Source of the DNA: Pterobdella sp. o SKG-2022
Lineage: Eukaryota > Annelida > Clitellata > Hirudinida > Piscicolidae
Assembly (NCBI GenBank): GCA_964035795.1
Contig: OZ038322.1
Span: 11,548,038-11,612,037, forward strand
Length of the DNA stretch: 64,000 bases
Direction of reading: 5' to 3'
Below, piece after piece: positions 38,401-52,456 of the stretch. Both the position numbers and the translations under genes were made by a program. The stretch's first letter is position 1. Each line of letters begins with the position of its first letter. Below the pieces are notes generated by a model. It saw nothing but the letters and a program-made list of their open reading frames with translations. It did no database searches and had not been told where the DNA came from.

Positions 38401-41400
38401 TTTTGCATAATATGATAAATATTAACTAATTGTTTTGAACAGAATATTGCCAAAATAGTGTCTCCAACAGTTGCTTTGGAAACAACATTCAACATACCCA
38501 CAGACCCTGTGCAGGTTCCAATGTTTAGTCATAACATTTTATTTTTAGTAACCTATTTATTTTTCAACATGTTCTTCAATTGGTCTTTAACTAATTAACC
38601 ATAATGAAATGGATAATAAAAAAATAAAAACAAACTAGTACAATAGTCTTAAGAGCTAATTACCTGATCATACCACTAACCCGATTTGTTCATCTCCGAA
38701 ATCACGCCACATTTAATGAGGAGGAATGTGGCGTGATTGGAAATTATAGTTTATAATGTTATTTTGCAAATTTCTGTTTTATTTATATATATAGGAATAC
38801 TTTAATTAGCCTAGTCAGAAAAAAATTCAAATCAAACACATTTATTAACTGAAAAATAGGAAATTAAAGTATATATCATAATATATCAACTAAAATATTT
38901 CATTTATATAATAATTGTTTCACTGATCAAAGGCATGCTTGCAACTTGATCCTAGCACTACCATCACCATACATCCATCATCGTCATACGGAGACCCTCT
39001 GCCCATACCCGTCAGACTCATTTCTTATAATAAAAGGCAGGGACAAGTAAGTTCTAAACAATTCAACACAGTACATAGTTAAATGACCAATTTTTTGTGT
39101 GGTCTGCTTGAAAATGTAGTTTATTATCATCATTATTGAACTATTTTTAATTTTCATGGATTTGTTTGAATTTTAAACGTTTATTGCTCAATGTTTTTAT
39201 TATATTTCCTATATTGGCATCTCTGAGAAATGTAATAACTTTTCATGTACTATATAGGTCTATCGATGTTTGTTTCTTGTGACTTTTTAAACATGGCTTT
39301 GCTCAGCTTGATGAAATCTTTGCAAATCTGCAAATATTTGGGATAACATTTTATAAGCGACCTCAAAGATGTTTGAAATCATTTATTTTCATCTCTCACT
39401 CGATTTATCAAATTATTCTATGAATTCAAATTGTATTTTAGATTACATGGTGAAATTTTATGATAGAGCTAACTTCGTTGAAAATTATTTTTTTTGCTGT
39501 TTGAACGCATTTAGACCTTATAATTTGAAATGAAATTTATCAGCATTAGTTTAAAAATATACATATAAATGCATTTTTAAAGTTTTTTTTAACTCCAAGG
39601 CATTGTAAATCATTATATTGGTCATTCTAAATTTTTCATTTCGTTCTTCATGTTTTTCAAGGTCTTTTTCATCGATTTAATGACATTTAAAAATACGATA
39701 GATTTTTCAATATAATAAAATACTAGAATTTTTCACAAATTATATATTCTTTTTTATTTTTAAAAAGCGCAACTTTCGACATTTTCAACAATGTATATTC
39801 TCTAACTAACTGGAGATGTTGCAAACTAAGACCTATCTATTGAACTTTCAAAAACTACTTTTCAATTGAATATATAAATTCATGATTAATATTTTTTGAA
39901 ATTAATTCAAACAACTCAAATTAGTAATGCGATATTTAATTTCTCAAGCAAGTGAAGTCATCGAACGTCAAACCTCCGAGTCAGTCTCTCATCATCCACT
40001 GTCATGGCGGAGGTTTTGTGGCGCAATCCTCACTCTCCCATGCTGTTAATATGCTTTTATACTTGTTTATATTTGGATGTATTTTATTTAAGTTTATTTT
40101 TCTGAAATCCTTTGTTAGTTTTATGACCCAATCTTAGCGAAGCAATTGAAAATTTTGGCATTTACCAATCTATAATTTTCAATTATTATTCAATTAATTT
40201 TTCAGACCGTTTTACATGAAAATATCTCACTAGAGATAATTTAAATACTGAGGAAACATGAATAGACTGGTTAAAAACTTCACAGGGTTATTTGAGACAT
40301 TGGGCCAAAGACCTGGATGTTCCTATTATCAGTATTGACTATTCGCTTGCTCCTGAATACGCCTACCCCAGACAGGTTAAACTAACTTCAATGGTATTTC
40401 TTAGAGACATAGTATGTCTCTCTAATATAGACTAACGTTTTATGCTGAAGCTGAATTTATCAAAAATTGTAGCTTTTGTTCCTCAATGTACGTACATCAA
40501 AACTTCTCACATTTGATGTTTTTGTTGAAAAAAAACTTCAATGGTTTTTATATTTTAATTTTCTCAAAACATAAAAATTAAATGAAGTGCCTAAAAAATT
40601 ACTAGAAATTAAGTTTTATCCAAAAGTAAGTAGTTTTTTGTTACGTGTGTAACTTTATATTTGTATACTTCACTTATTTCATATTAAATTTTATTTTTGA
40701 AATTATATTTTTATTTTAGCACTTCTTTGACTGGCTGAAATTTCTGTGAAAAGCGCTTTTTATAAATATGAATAAATTGCACTGATTTGTAGAGCCTTTT
40801 TTATTTTGAAAAAGAAGAAATACTTTTAAATTCTGTTTTGAATGTATGCAGCTTTTCGTGAAAGGAACTTAAATTATCAAGTGCATACTTGGTAGTGTAA
40901 ATTAACCATACAAAAAGCTTCGTGAATTAAAAATAATTTTGAGAGTGTTTTTTCATTTATAACATTATAAAGCACGTGAGTGCAGCGAAAAGCTTTATAC
41001 TTACACAAAAATATTCGCCTTTTAGTGGTTTTTGATTAGTTTATTACTTAAACATAAAACCATTAAATACCTAGAGAACTAAATTTCAAACTTTATCTAT
41101 CAAATTTCATTTTGTTAATTATTTGAAGCCTTTTTGATAATGCTTCATATCGAACACAAATCTCATTAAAGCTCATTCTAACATAGTCCTCAATCAAATT
41201 GTCATTAGTTTGTATATCATTTAAATAGTTTCATTTTAAAACTATTTCAATTTTTAAGTTCGAAGAAAGTAATCACAAGAAAATTATTAAATTTTAATTG
41301 ATAGATTTTGTATCTATATACGAATAACATTGATTAATAATAAGATCTATAAAGTAACGGAAAAAGTTACTCAATTTTTTAAATAACTATTTCAAATTGT

Positions 41401-43456
41401 ATACATTGAAATTGTATAAGATAGCTTCGTAGTAGAAAGAAAAGGCTCAAGATCATGTTAATGAATGGATATTGTTTTTCTATTAGCATTTCCTATGTAG
41501 GTTATTGATAAAGTTTTCGCATCATCAACATAATTATATCGTTAATCAAGGTCGAGGATATCTTTTTCGCGTATTGTTGGATTCTCAATAACTTAGCGGT
41601 ACTTGGTGAGATTACCTGCATTTCTATAAATGTTGAATGTTATAATAATCTATAAAAATAATATGTTATGGAATAATTAATAGACAATATATTTTTTACG
41701 TAATTCTTATTTCCACCATCGTCTATTTTTCTTCATATCAATCCTGCATTCACACCTGTAAACCTTGCTTAAAACAGGAACAACAGGCAAAAGCATAGTA
41801 TTTGTGGGAGATAGTGCTGGCGCCAACCTCGTGTTGAGTACAGCCTTTCGTTGCTGTCAAATGGGTGTCAGGAAGCCCGACGGGGTGTTGTGTGTTTACG
41901 GGTGTTTTCTGGTGCGCTACTCTCCCACTCCTTCTCGACTTCTATCTCTGTCTGATCCTATTCTTCCCACGGGAAATCTCTCTAATTGTCTTACCGGTTA
42001 TTTATGTTTTATAAAAATTTTAAATTTATCGTTTGTTATAGGCATAAGCTTGCATTTTTTCATATAATTTTTTTTTAGCTTATATAGGTATTGATATCAG
42101 ACTTAAAGAAGACTTCTATAAAAAGAAAAAACTTCAAAAACAACAAGAACTTCAAATTTTAAATGAGCAAAGAGATTTAGAAAATTCAAATAAACCAGAA
42201 GAAACCGATGATTTTTTATTGAACCAAAATAACGAAGAAAGAAAACAAGGTAAAAGGACTTTTGCAAAACTATTTAAGCTGACATCTTTAGAATTTTTGA
42301 GAAAACATCCTTTGACTTTCAAAAGAACATGTAAATCGTGTGAGTTTGAAGACTTAACGTTGGATGCTTACTCTTCCAAAAAACCTGCTTTACACCAACA
42401 AATCTCTCTTGGAAACGTTCCTTTGAAGAAAACCAAGCTACGCTCAGCCAACAGCGAAGAAGCTCTTCATGAATACGAAGAAAACAGTAATGGGAAAAAT
42501 GAAAAAAAATTGATTGAAAATTCAACTGAAAACGATAAAATACCGTTCGTAGATGAATATAAAAATGAAAGCGAAACGAATTTGAACATTACTAAAACAG
42601 ATGATAACAAAAATTCTAAAGTCCTTCAAATGCTCGTTGAACCTTGTCCATCACAACCACCTGAACTTGAGCCTGAACCAACCGAAGAAGAAAAAGAATT
42701 ACTAGAAGATGCTGAAAAAATGATAGAAATGTTGAAAGACACAGTCTATCCCTACGGGGCCATTGTAGGCAAGCGTAAGATTTTGTTGAATAAAAAAGCC
42801 CTTAAAAAGCAATTAGCGAAAACCAAAGACATATACCTTTCTCCTGTTTTCGCCCCCGATGAAATTCTCAAACAAATCAACTGTATATCTTTTGTGGTCA
42901 GTTCTTTGAAGTTTATCAAAAACTTTATATGAAATATATGTATAATTCTTATGAATAAACGTATGAATATTTTGATAAATGATTACGATAAAAGGCTGGA
43001 AAATTTTTTCAGGGCTTGCATATTGATCCTCTCCTTGATGAATCAGTCTTTATGGCAAAACGATTCAAAGCTTTAGGTTCACGAGTAACTTTGGATCTTG
43101 TGGATGATCTACCACATGGCTTTTTGAACTTCATGCACATGTCTAAAGAAGCTTACCAAGCCACTACACTTTGTGGTCTGAGACTCAAACGCTTATTGGT
43201 TGCTGGAAATCGTATGAGACTTGAGTCAGAATCGTCTGTCAGCAGTGAACAATCTTTTTACAATGCTGCAGAAACTTCCTCGCCCAACAGATTAATGCAA
43301 ACTCCTACAAAAGAATCTATTGAAGATTCATCAATAAAAAAAAAACCAGAAGATAATGACAATAATAATTCATTTGCTGAATACAATAATATATCAATCC
43401 CAGAAAGCCAATCAATTACGTCAAATGATGAAATTGTCAGTACCCCTGTTGATTGA
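35409..43456 (+). CDS. LIPE: Hormone-sensitive lipase, 12 exons
   Basis: HSL hydrolyses diacylglycerol and sterol or retinyl esters on lipid droplets. Exons: 35409-35786, 35897-36079, 36162-36317, 37656-37733, 38443-38514, 38933-39046, 39949-40044, 40286-40375, 41551-41605, 41778-41996, 42079-42896, 43013-43456; phases agree, 900 aa. The N-terminal HSL domain (about 1-290) precedes the alpha/beta-hydrolase fold: oxyanion HCHGGGF (Gly347-349), nucleophile GDSAG (Ser420), Asp758 in HIDPLLDE and His788 in DLPHGF. The Asp-His spacing of 30 equals that of the human enzyme. The 818-base exon 11 encodes the regulatory module inserted in the fold, with KLRSANSEEAL at 600-609 (Ser603, Ser606) where human HSL has its RRSVSEAAL protein kinase A sites. 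Introns 3 (1.3 kb), 8 (1.2 kb) and others hold no gene I can see. Confidence 0.95.
38700..38738. repeat. Perfect 14-bp inverted repeat (hairpin)
   Basis: AATCACGCCACATT at 38700-38713 and AATGTGGCGTGATT at 38725-38738 are exact inverses around an 11-base purine-rich loop. It lies in LIPE intron 5 and is unusually GC-rich for its surroundings. Confidence 0.8.
40840..41025. repeat. Degenerate fold-back repeats in LIPE intron 8
   Basis: GCAGCTTTTCGTGAAA near 40850, AAAAAGCTTCGTGAATT near 40915 and GCGAAAAGCTTTATAC near 40985 are related to the fold-back core, in both orientations. They look like one or two decayed copies; edges cannot be set. Confidence 0.4.
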
Positions 43457-44228
43457 AAAAAAATATCAATTTTTATTATTTCATTTACATTCTTTTTTTC
43501 GCTTTCATGCCAATAACTTTTTTTTGAGTATTTATTCTTTTCAAGCCTGCAAGTTCTTTCATTTATAGCTGATTAAACTATGACGGTGATTAAAATATAT
43601 TTTAACTTTTATAAACATTTTTGTTTTCATTCACCGTAGTTTAACGTTGATTATCCTTTACCAAATTTCTCATTAGAATTCTGTGTGCTATTTTTTTCGA
43701 CTATAGTCTTAATTTTTTGAAATTTTTATTCGTCTTTATAATGTAGGAAAATGTCGATTAACCGTTGAGTGGCCCATTCCTTTTATGTTTTAAGCTATTT
43801 GTTATGTAGAAAAGATTATGGACATTTATTTTGATATAAATAATTATATGCAAAGTTTAGCAGTGTGTTATTTTGAAAATATTGTTGTACACTTTTGAGT
43901 TGAACTTTTGAGGAATAAAAATAATTTTATAATAAAGTTTTTAAACGGTTCAACATTTATACAAATTTTAAAGTTGAAGACTGAAAGGAATAAAAAATTC
44001 TATAGCTACTCCGCATTAAATGCAGTTTTAAATATCAATGATAAACAACAATTTAGTTCTGAAAAATTAAAAATTATCATGGTTGAAATTAATAATTTAT
44101 TATCGAACTAAAAATAATCTATGATAAGAACAAACGAATTTAAAATTTGATCTAGCATGCGGTCATCTGAATTATAATACAAATTTAATAATATATTGTA
44201 ATATCTGAAAGAAAATCCCCTTAACGAA
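43457..44228. other. Gap between LIPE and PNPLA6/7
   Basis: 772 bp hold the 3' UTR of LIPE and the promoter and leader of the next gene. AATAAA motifs occur near 43913. A short open frame at 43908-44111 has no support as a gene. Confidence 0.5.
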
Positions 44229-47200
44229 ATGGATTATTCAAAAGTGTTTTTTTGTAATAATTTATTTCAATACTTTTCTGAAATTTGCAGCATTATTTTA
44301 GAGGTAAGTCAATCTTCTATTAGAGAACAGATTATAAATCCTTTATATTTTAAAACTGTAAAAAATATATTAATTCACATATTGAAATTTATAAAATGGT
44401 TGAACGAAACAGATTTTTTTGAGTTGATGAAATATATTAATTTAAACGTAAAATTAAATCAGAACTGATTTATAAATTATTGAATTGAGCATTATTTCCA
44501 GTCTGGTTTTTATCAATCTTTCTATTGTTTATTTTGAAAACTTTTTTTCTATTGAATTGAGTTTTAATATCAGTTATTGAACATTACAGTATGTCTCTAC
44601 CACTGTTTTCATCATCATCACTTGTGTTCTTTCCTTTTTATATGTATGGATGAAAAAGAAAGAAATAGGTTCATTTTTTTTAATTATAATTAAAATAATT
44701 TCAAGTTTCATGCTTTAAATTTTCAAAGTTTTCAACTTAATATTTTATAATTTTTTACAACTAAGTTCAAATTTCAATGAAATATTTCATCAGCTTCTGT
44801 CCAAGAAAGTAGCAGTATTGTCAAATTAAGGTTTAGGAAAAGAGAAAAAATATGGTTTTATGGAAGAAAAATAATGAGAAGGGTATGTTCATAAAAGCTT
44901 TTTGGTATATTTTCACTAAATATCATCACTTTGTTGATATAGATAAACAATTAATATTTAAAATTAAATTAATATATTTAAATATATATCTATCTAATAT
45001 AATTAAAATTATAGTTTATTGATATACAAAATTTATAATTGAAAACATAAATTAAGGTGAGATTGCTTACAAGACCCAGCAGTTATGCCCAGGGGAGTTA
45101 TGTAATTTCAAAAACAAACCGCAAAAAAAAAATTGTGTCTAGTCTAGCTAACAGGTTTGTGTTTTCACCTCAATTTTTCATTATCGAATTTTCTTGTGTT
45201 TACAACAAAACCAAAGTTGTATTAAACATCAGAATGTTTTTCATAAGACCAGTCTCATGCCCTTATGGTTTTATAAAGCTTTTGAAGGAAACTTCAACAT
45301 CGTTAATGCATTTCCAAGTAGGCTAATCAATTTCCAATAGTAAACATCTCATTTAGCAACATTATGAAACTATTTATATAAAAAATACTATTATATAAAT
45401 GCCTATCTTTGAGTTCAGAGTTATGTTACTCTAATACCATGTCTATTCTAAATTCAATTTACACTTCAATTATTAAAGTCATACTAATTTTTATTTCTTT
45501 TAATATAGGCATAATTATACTGACTATATTACAGCCTTTGACATTGTATCACAGCATTTTCAGACTTAAGCGCAACCAAGGCATAGAGACTTGGAAGAGC
45601 AGGGAGCCACCTTCATCTCTTTTGGAAATAGATATTCAAGACACTGAACAAGACCACTCTCTCCCCTCCGAGCTCATTTACATGCTTCGTAATGTCAGGT
45701 GATTAATATTTTTATACCATTCTATTCTGATGAGGAGGTTTTTTGTTTTCAGTAAATCCATCCTCAACATAATAAGGACTGCTTATAATTTATATCATTA
45801 AAGTTTAATTTCATTTTTTTTATCCACATTTGCTAGCATGAAAATATAATAAAATAAGAATAGTTAATTTTTAGGATTTTCTAGTTTTACTGATTTTCAG
45901 CCGTTCTATAGTTCTACAAGTTATAGAATGAAATAATGAAAAATAATCTTTATGTGTTGTTTTCATAGCGTTCAAAATCGCTTTTCAAAAGATAGAAAAC
46001 AATTTCAACTATAAGTTCATTATTTTATTCTTCAAAATCTATTAATCTAGTTTTTAAGATTTCATTCACTCGAATTTAGTGACATTAAGTAACCATTCAA
46101 AGAAATAATAACTAACGCGACAATAGCTCGTAATTTTTATTGACTAAGCTTTGACGGTTTTTTGCAATTTGTTTTCAAAAAAATCATCAATCAATCAAAT
46201 TCTTTTTATAGCCCGTTTTTTCACTATTTCTAAATGACATTTTCAATGATCAAAAGAAGCTTTAGTTAGATATATAAATGAACTATGATAAGATTTCATA
46301 TCGAAAGCTTCAGCTGATTTTTTTCTTGAATTAACGTGTTTTCCTGAATAAAATTTTTCCAAATTTATGGAAACTATAGCCCATATAGCTAAGTGGTTGA
46401 GCATTAGACTAATTATCTAAAGATACTGGGTTCAATCCCGCATGGGCTGACAATGGAGTAGCGCCCTGTAAAACCAATCAATTGCGTAACCGAAACTGGC
46501 GTATTTTTTATAAGAAAACTAATTGAAATTTCAGATATATTCAAAATATTACATAATTAGCGAAATAAAAAAAATCAAACATTTTTATTAACTAAACAAT
46601 ACCGAACGTAAGTGTATAGTATTGAAATAAATATGTTACTAACAAATAACATTATTCAATCAAATTCCTTCTTTAGCCCAATGCTACAATAGAACGGCAT
46701 AAATGCTTTCAACTGAATTAATAAATCGATATTAATTCGAACTGAATAAATAACGCCAAATGCAATCGACTGAATCAATATCAACTATCTTCAGAGTACT
46801 TGGCCACTTCGAGAAGCCTATCTTCCTGGAGTTGTGTCGGTACATAGAGTCGAGAAATGTTCCGATAGGGTGCTATCTATTCCAGATTGGAGATCCCGAC
46901 GATGCCATCCATGTAGTGCAGTCTGGTCGGGTTCTTGTACATATCACTGAGCCTGTGAGTCTTTGTGATGGTGGCAGTATTGGGAGTTTTAATGGTATAT
47001 GTTCTTGATTATATCGATGTTCAACTGGTTTGAATAAAAATCATGAATAGTTTTGATGAAATTTTCAAAAATGTTTGTTTTGATTGTTTCTTCACCTCCA
47101 CAAGTTTTTTTTAGCCTTCTGTTCTATAGTTTTTACTAAGATAGTTTCTACATAATGTTTAACATACTATTATCATCAGGGTGTGTTCTAGGAATAATTC

Positions 47201-48212
47201 AAAATTACAAGAGATATTTAAAAAACAAGGGATTCTTACACGGAATTTAGAAAAATAAAAATTTGATATACTTTAAATGAAAAACTTCAACATTTTGAAT
47301 TTTATTACAACAAAAACACTTGGAGCTTGTTACTATGAAGCAAAACAAAAAAGCATATAATATACAATTAGTTAAAAACAAAAATAAATGAATTAATATT
47401 TGGAGAAATAATAAAAACAACGTTTTATAATAAAGCTAAACTCATCAAAATTTATAGCTTTTGAATCTTATTTAATAAAATAAAAATATTATAAATTAAT
47501 AAAAATTTTTAACATTTGAGATTTTTATTGAAAAAAGCAATAAAATCACACAAACAATATTATTTAACACCACAAAACACCCGATGCTTAGGATGGCAAA
47601 GAGTTTTGCGTAAAGGAAGTGAACCAGGGTGAAAGTGTGCACAGCCTTCTCAGCGTCATGGACACACTCACTGTATGCTTCCTATTATATCCACTATTTT
47701 TTTTACTAGTGTATATGGCGGAGCTCAGTTATCGATAGTTAAATGAATTATGGGCTTTTAATACATCTATCACTCAAATCTTTTTTAATCTATCTATTTT
47801 TGCGTATCTTGTTAGATCATCAGCATTATATCGATATAACATTTTTTGCTATTTCAAATGTATAGTTTTATAAGAATATTAATTATTGTTGATATGTTCT
47901 TAGAAGTTTTATTTGTTTTCATAGGAGTATAGTTGAATTTCTAACGTTTAATTGAGTTTCTTGAAAAATATTGAAATTTTCACTGAAAATATGTCAATTG
48001 TATTTCATCATACAATGGTTCACGGCATTACGATAAAATTTCAATCAGCTCACTTTATCTGTCAGTCAGTTGTTATCAACTACGGGCATGTATCTTCATT
48101 TTAATTGATGTTTCTGAATTTATAAAAATGAAGATACATATAAAGTAAAAAGATAGCTGATATGATAGATTTGCTCTGAAATCACTAAACTCTAGAAATT
48201 TTTAACAATAGT

Positions 48213-48302
<90 letters not shown>

Positions 48303-51300
48303 TATAGATATATAGATAGATATATAGATAGATAGGTAGATAGATAGATAGATAGATAGATAAATAGTTACCAAGATTTTAAATCCAGTTTAATTTCTAC
48401 TATACTGAAGTTGGCTAGGTTTACTCCATTTAAAAGGAATTTTCTGCAATTTTATCTATTCCTAATTTCAATTTCTTTTTTTTAACGCGTTCTTTTCTTT
48501 TAAAGCAACTTTACTAATTTCTGATACTACTTTGTTTTTCCACTTGACTTTCGGCCTACCCTTCTTTTTCAAACCATCAATTTCAAAAGTGAGTGCTTTT
48601 GTTTATATCTTCTCATAACATGACCAAAACATCTCACACCGTTAGCTTCAGCTAAAGTTTCTAAAGATTCTTTTAAACCTAACCTATTAATTAAAAACAA
48701 TAGATATCTTTATTGAATAAAATTTTAATTTCTAATTTATAAATACTGCGGCAAACAATAAAGAATCAATGTGCTGATGAAAAATAAAAATACTTTATAA
48801 ATTTCTTCATAATTTCAACGTCTGTGCTGTAACTGACCTTCTATATGATCAGACACCCTGCTTAAATTTTGTGACTCAAGTACTTTTGTTGAACATCTCT
48901 TCAATATGCCTGAACATTTAATAAATGCCTTTTACAGCGTCGTTTTATTTTGTCACGTGGTTTGAAAATGGGAGTTTTGAAATTATTCCATTAGGAGTTT
49001 ACAGTGAAAATTGATGATGAATGAACGTGTTGAAAGTGTGCGGGTCTAATTTACTCAAAAGTTATAAAGCTTATACGGGTGGTGTGTATAGAAAAGATTT
49101 TCAAAACAAACACATTTTCCGCAAAAATTCTTGGTCCAACAAGTTACACCAGTAACTGGATGCATCCCAGCCAAAGTCAACGATCAATTTTTTTTTTGGA
49201 GAGTGATTCGTTTATTTAGTTTCAAACTTATCAGATATAAGTTTTATTATTATTGTAAATTTTTTATTTTTTCGAAAAGTGTATTTTTCAGTTCTAAAAA
49301 ATTATAGAGTTTTTTAGGTTTTTTTAATAACTGCAATTACAGCAAAAACCTTGTTACTAGCACTTAAGTCTAGTGGTCTAATAAGATCCCATACCTTTCC
49401 TATTTTGAGTCATTCTAATTAATTCAACATGTTTTCAAAATTTTTTTATTCTAAAAACCAATATGATCGAATTAAAATGGCTCGATTATTTTTGGCACAA
49501 ACGAGCTGGCATGTACACATTCATACCATAAATTATACCTCTGCTCTTTAAACCTCACTTGGTTGTATTTTCTTTATTGTAGAAAAATTGTTGTGAGTAC
49601 TTTAGGATGTCTTTAAAAAGTTATATTCTCATCATGTTTCACATTGTACCACAGGGCCACTCCTCGCCATACAAAACCGTCTCTGCCATCGCCGCTGAAG
49701 ACTCCTCAATCCTAAGGTCTGTTTTGATAATTAAATCGCATGTAAGTTTTTAGGTACATTTTGTGTATCATTTGATTCAAATAAAGTTTTAAGATTTAAA
49801 TTTGAGTTTTAGTTTTTTGAGAAAAAAATAAATTTAACTGCTTCGTGTATATCAAATTTAAAATGATAACGCCTTTCAAATGTTTTTAGATTTTTTTATT
49901 CAACTTGATCATCATCATCATCATCATCATCATTTTATTATAGTCAGCATTTGTCCCTTTTCCAAGGGGTCACTGACTTCTTTCCATGACCTAATCCTCC
50001 CTCCATTTCACCTTGTCATAGCAATCTTTAAGAACTAATCCAAGACCACGACAAAGGTTTTCCATCATCCCTTTCCAGGTTAACCTTGGTCTTCCCCTTC
50101 CTCTACTACCTTCAACCTCAAACCTCCACGCCTGTTTGACACAGTCGTCATTCTCTTTCCTTACTACTTGACCTAGCCATCTCAAACTCCCTTGCCTCAC
50201 CACTTCAACGATCGTACAATCCAACCCCAATCTAACCATCAACTCCTTTGTACTCACACCATCAGCTAGCTGCACACCACACGTTATTTTAAGCATACGT
50301 TTTTCTGCTCTTCTCAAAATACTCTTTTCAACGGATCTTACTACCCAGGTTTTCGAGCCATATGTCATGACAGGTCTCGCATATGTCCTATAAATTTTTC
50401 CTATAATATTCTATGTGTGTCTTTTACCACATAACATAGAAGACACACTGTTGAATGCCTTCCAGCCCAGCCCGATCCTTCGTGTAACATCTAGCTCACT
50501 TCCTCCTCCACCATTCACATTGTCTCCTAAATAACAATAACTATTTACTCTCTCCAACTCACTTAAACAACCATTTGAAGCATTCTTACATTCCACATTT
50601 GCACCATTTATATAAACCCTACATTCAAAATTCCCATTCATCCTACGAGAAACTCTCTTTACCCTAGCACACCGCGCATGAATCCACTTCTTACATGTCA
50701 TGCACCTCACACAATTTACCTTAGCCCTCTTACCACACACACCACATGGATCGATCTTAGCCAAGACAACAACCATACCACCACCACTACTCTCCATGAC
50801 CTTTGTCTTACCCAGATTAACCTTTAATCCATTCCCTTCAAAGGCTGCCTTCCAACGGATGAATTGGGCTTCTAGTTCTTCCATAGTCTGCCATCAAGAC
50901 CAAATCATCTGCATAAAGCAGTTCATATAAAGCACCTTTTCTTCCGTCTTCCGACAATACATCTATCACTATTGAAAACAAAAACGGCGAGAGAACCGAT
51001 CCTCGATGGACCTCTACACCTACATCAAATTCTTCCGAATGTCCATCTCCAACCTTAACCCGCGTTTTTGCTTCTTTGTACATCGACATTACTGCCTGAA
51101 CCAACCTTTCCGGGACCAACTTCTTTTTCATTAATTCAATTTTCCCAACTAAGTTCTATAAAAAATAATGTATTTTTGAAAAATCGTTTAGTTATGCTTT
51201 GAAGATAACTTCAAAAGCATGGTTACAAACTCAATTAGTTTTTATCTCATTCCAACGTAGGTTGCCAACATCGGCCTTCAAAAAAGTTCTGGCCCAGTAC

Positions 51301-52422
51301 CCAGAATCTCTTGTAAGAGTTATACAGGTGATCAAACTGTTCCATTCAACTATCATACACAATATATTAAAACTACTTATATATCTTAAACTCAACAATT
51401 GTTTAAAAGTCGTGCAATCGATAACTGTTTACTTAATTAAATTAAATTGGTATTAAAGCATATATTTTCTCTTCACCAAACACTCAGATAATCATGATAA
51501 GACTGCAAAGAGTGACTTTTTTGGCTCTGCACAATTATCTCGGCCTTTCGCAAGAACTCATAAACCACGTAGGATATTTTGAAAATTTTCATACAACATC
51601 TATTTGGTGTGTTTTTCTAGCTAGCCCTGTCCTCTATTTATGTTTTTTTTTGCAATTTTTACGTCGTTATTTATCACTTAATATAAAAATATAAAATTCT
51701 GACAGCTTAAAATATTTATTATATAAAAATATATGTTTTTTTTTTAAAAAGTGTGGATTTTCATAAAAAAACCAAGTTAGTCAACTTCAAAAAATTTCTC
51801 GTAAATTTTAAGCAAACATAAAATTGGCACATGTAAGATTGTTTTATATATCATTGTAATTTACCAACCAAACCCTTGGTAAAGAAAAACGGGCTATAAA
51901 AAGGATTTGCTTGATTAATTGATGAACAAACCTCAGTGTGTGTTTAGAAATAGTTCGTTATATTTTTGTTATATTTTTACCACTTCATTTGTACGTTAAT
52001 GTAATGTGATATTTATAAAGCACTTTTCCGTATAGATCAAAGCGCTTGCTACAAATTTAATGTAGCGAAAGCACATTGGAATAGGTGCTAATTGTAAACC
52101 CACGTGGGATCGCATTCGGTAATTAGTCTAATATTCTACCTCTGAGCTATACGGGCCGAAAATATGCTAACACGTTGATCAATTCGTTATAGGCTTTCAC
52201 AGACCATCGAGTATACGAATGTTTTGTCCATTTATTTTTTGTTTGATTTTAGATAAGTGATTTATATATAAAGTCAATTAACAAGTAATTATGAAACACT
52301 TGACAGAGCATCTTCGTGAATTATTCAAACTTTTGCTTAGCATTTCATCACTTGTTCTTTATACGTTTACAGCCATAATAGTTGCTTATATATTGCTTAT
52401 ATATTAGAGGCTATTGACATTA

Positions 52423-52456
<34 letters not shown>

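Noticed and set aside
43908..44111. Short open frame between LIPE and PNPLA6/7
   Set aside because: AT-rich, no motif, and lies in the expected 3' UTR or promoter.
45409..45563. Hydrophobic open frame that looks like the N-terminal membrane anchor of PNPLA6/7
   Set aside because: The acceptor TTTTCAG at 45563 and the upstream exons at 44229, 44590, 44806 and 45057 join in phase and give the family's real N-terminus, so this stretch is intron.
46379..46447. Functional tRNA-Ile gene
   Set aside because: Imperfect acceptor arm, attached SINE body and related copies elsewhere (also 58044) show a SINE head, not a tRNA gene.
48213..48366. CRISPR-like array
   Set aside because: Pure tandem 4-base repeat without spacers, in an animal genome.
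48192..48374. Protein-coding frame of repeated Ile-Ser/Tyr-Leu
   Set aside because: It is the translation of a GATA microsatellite.
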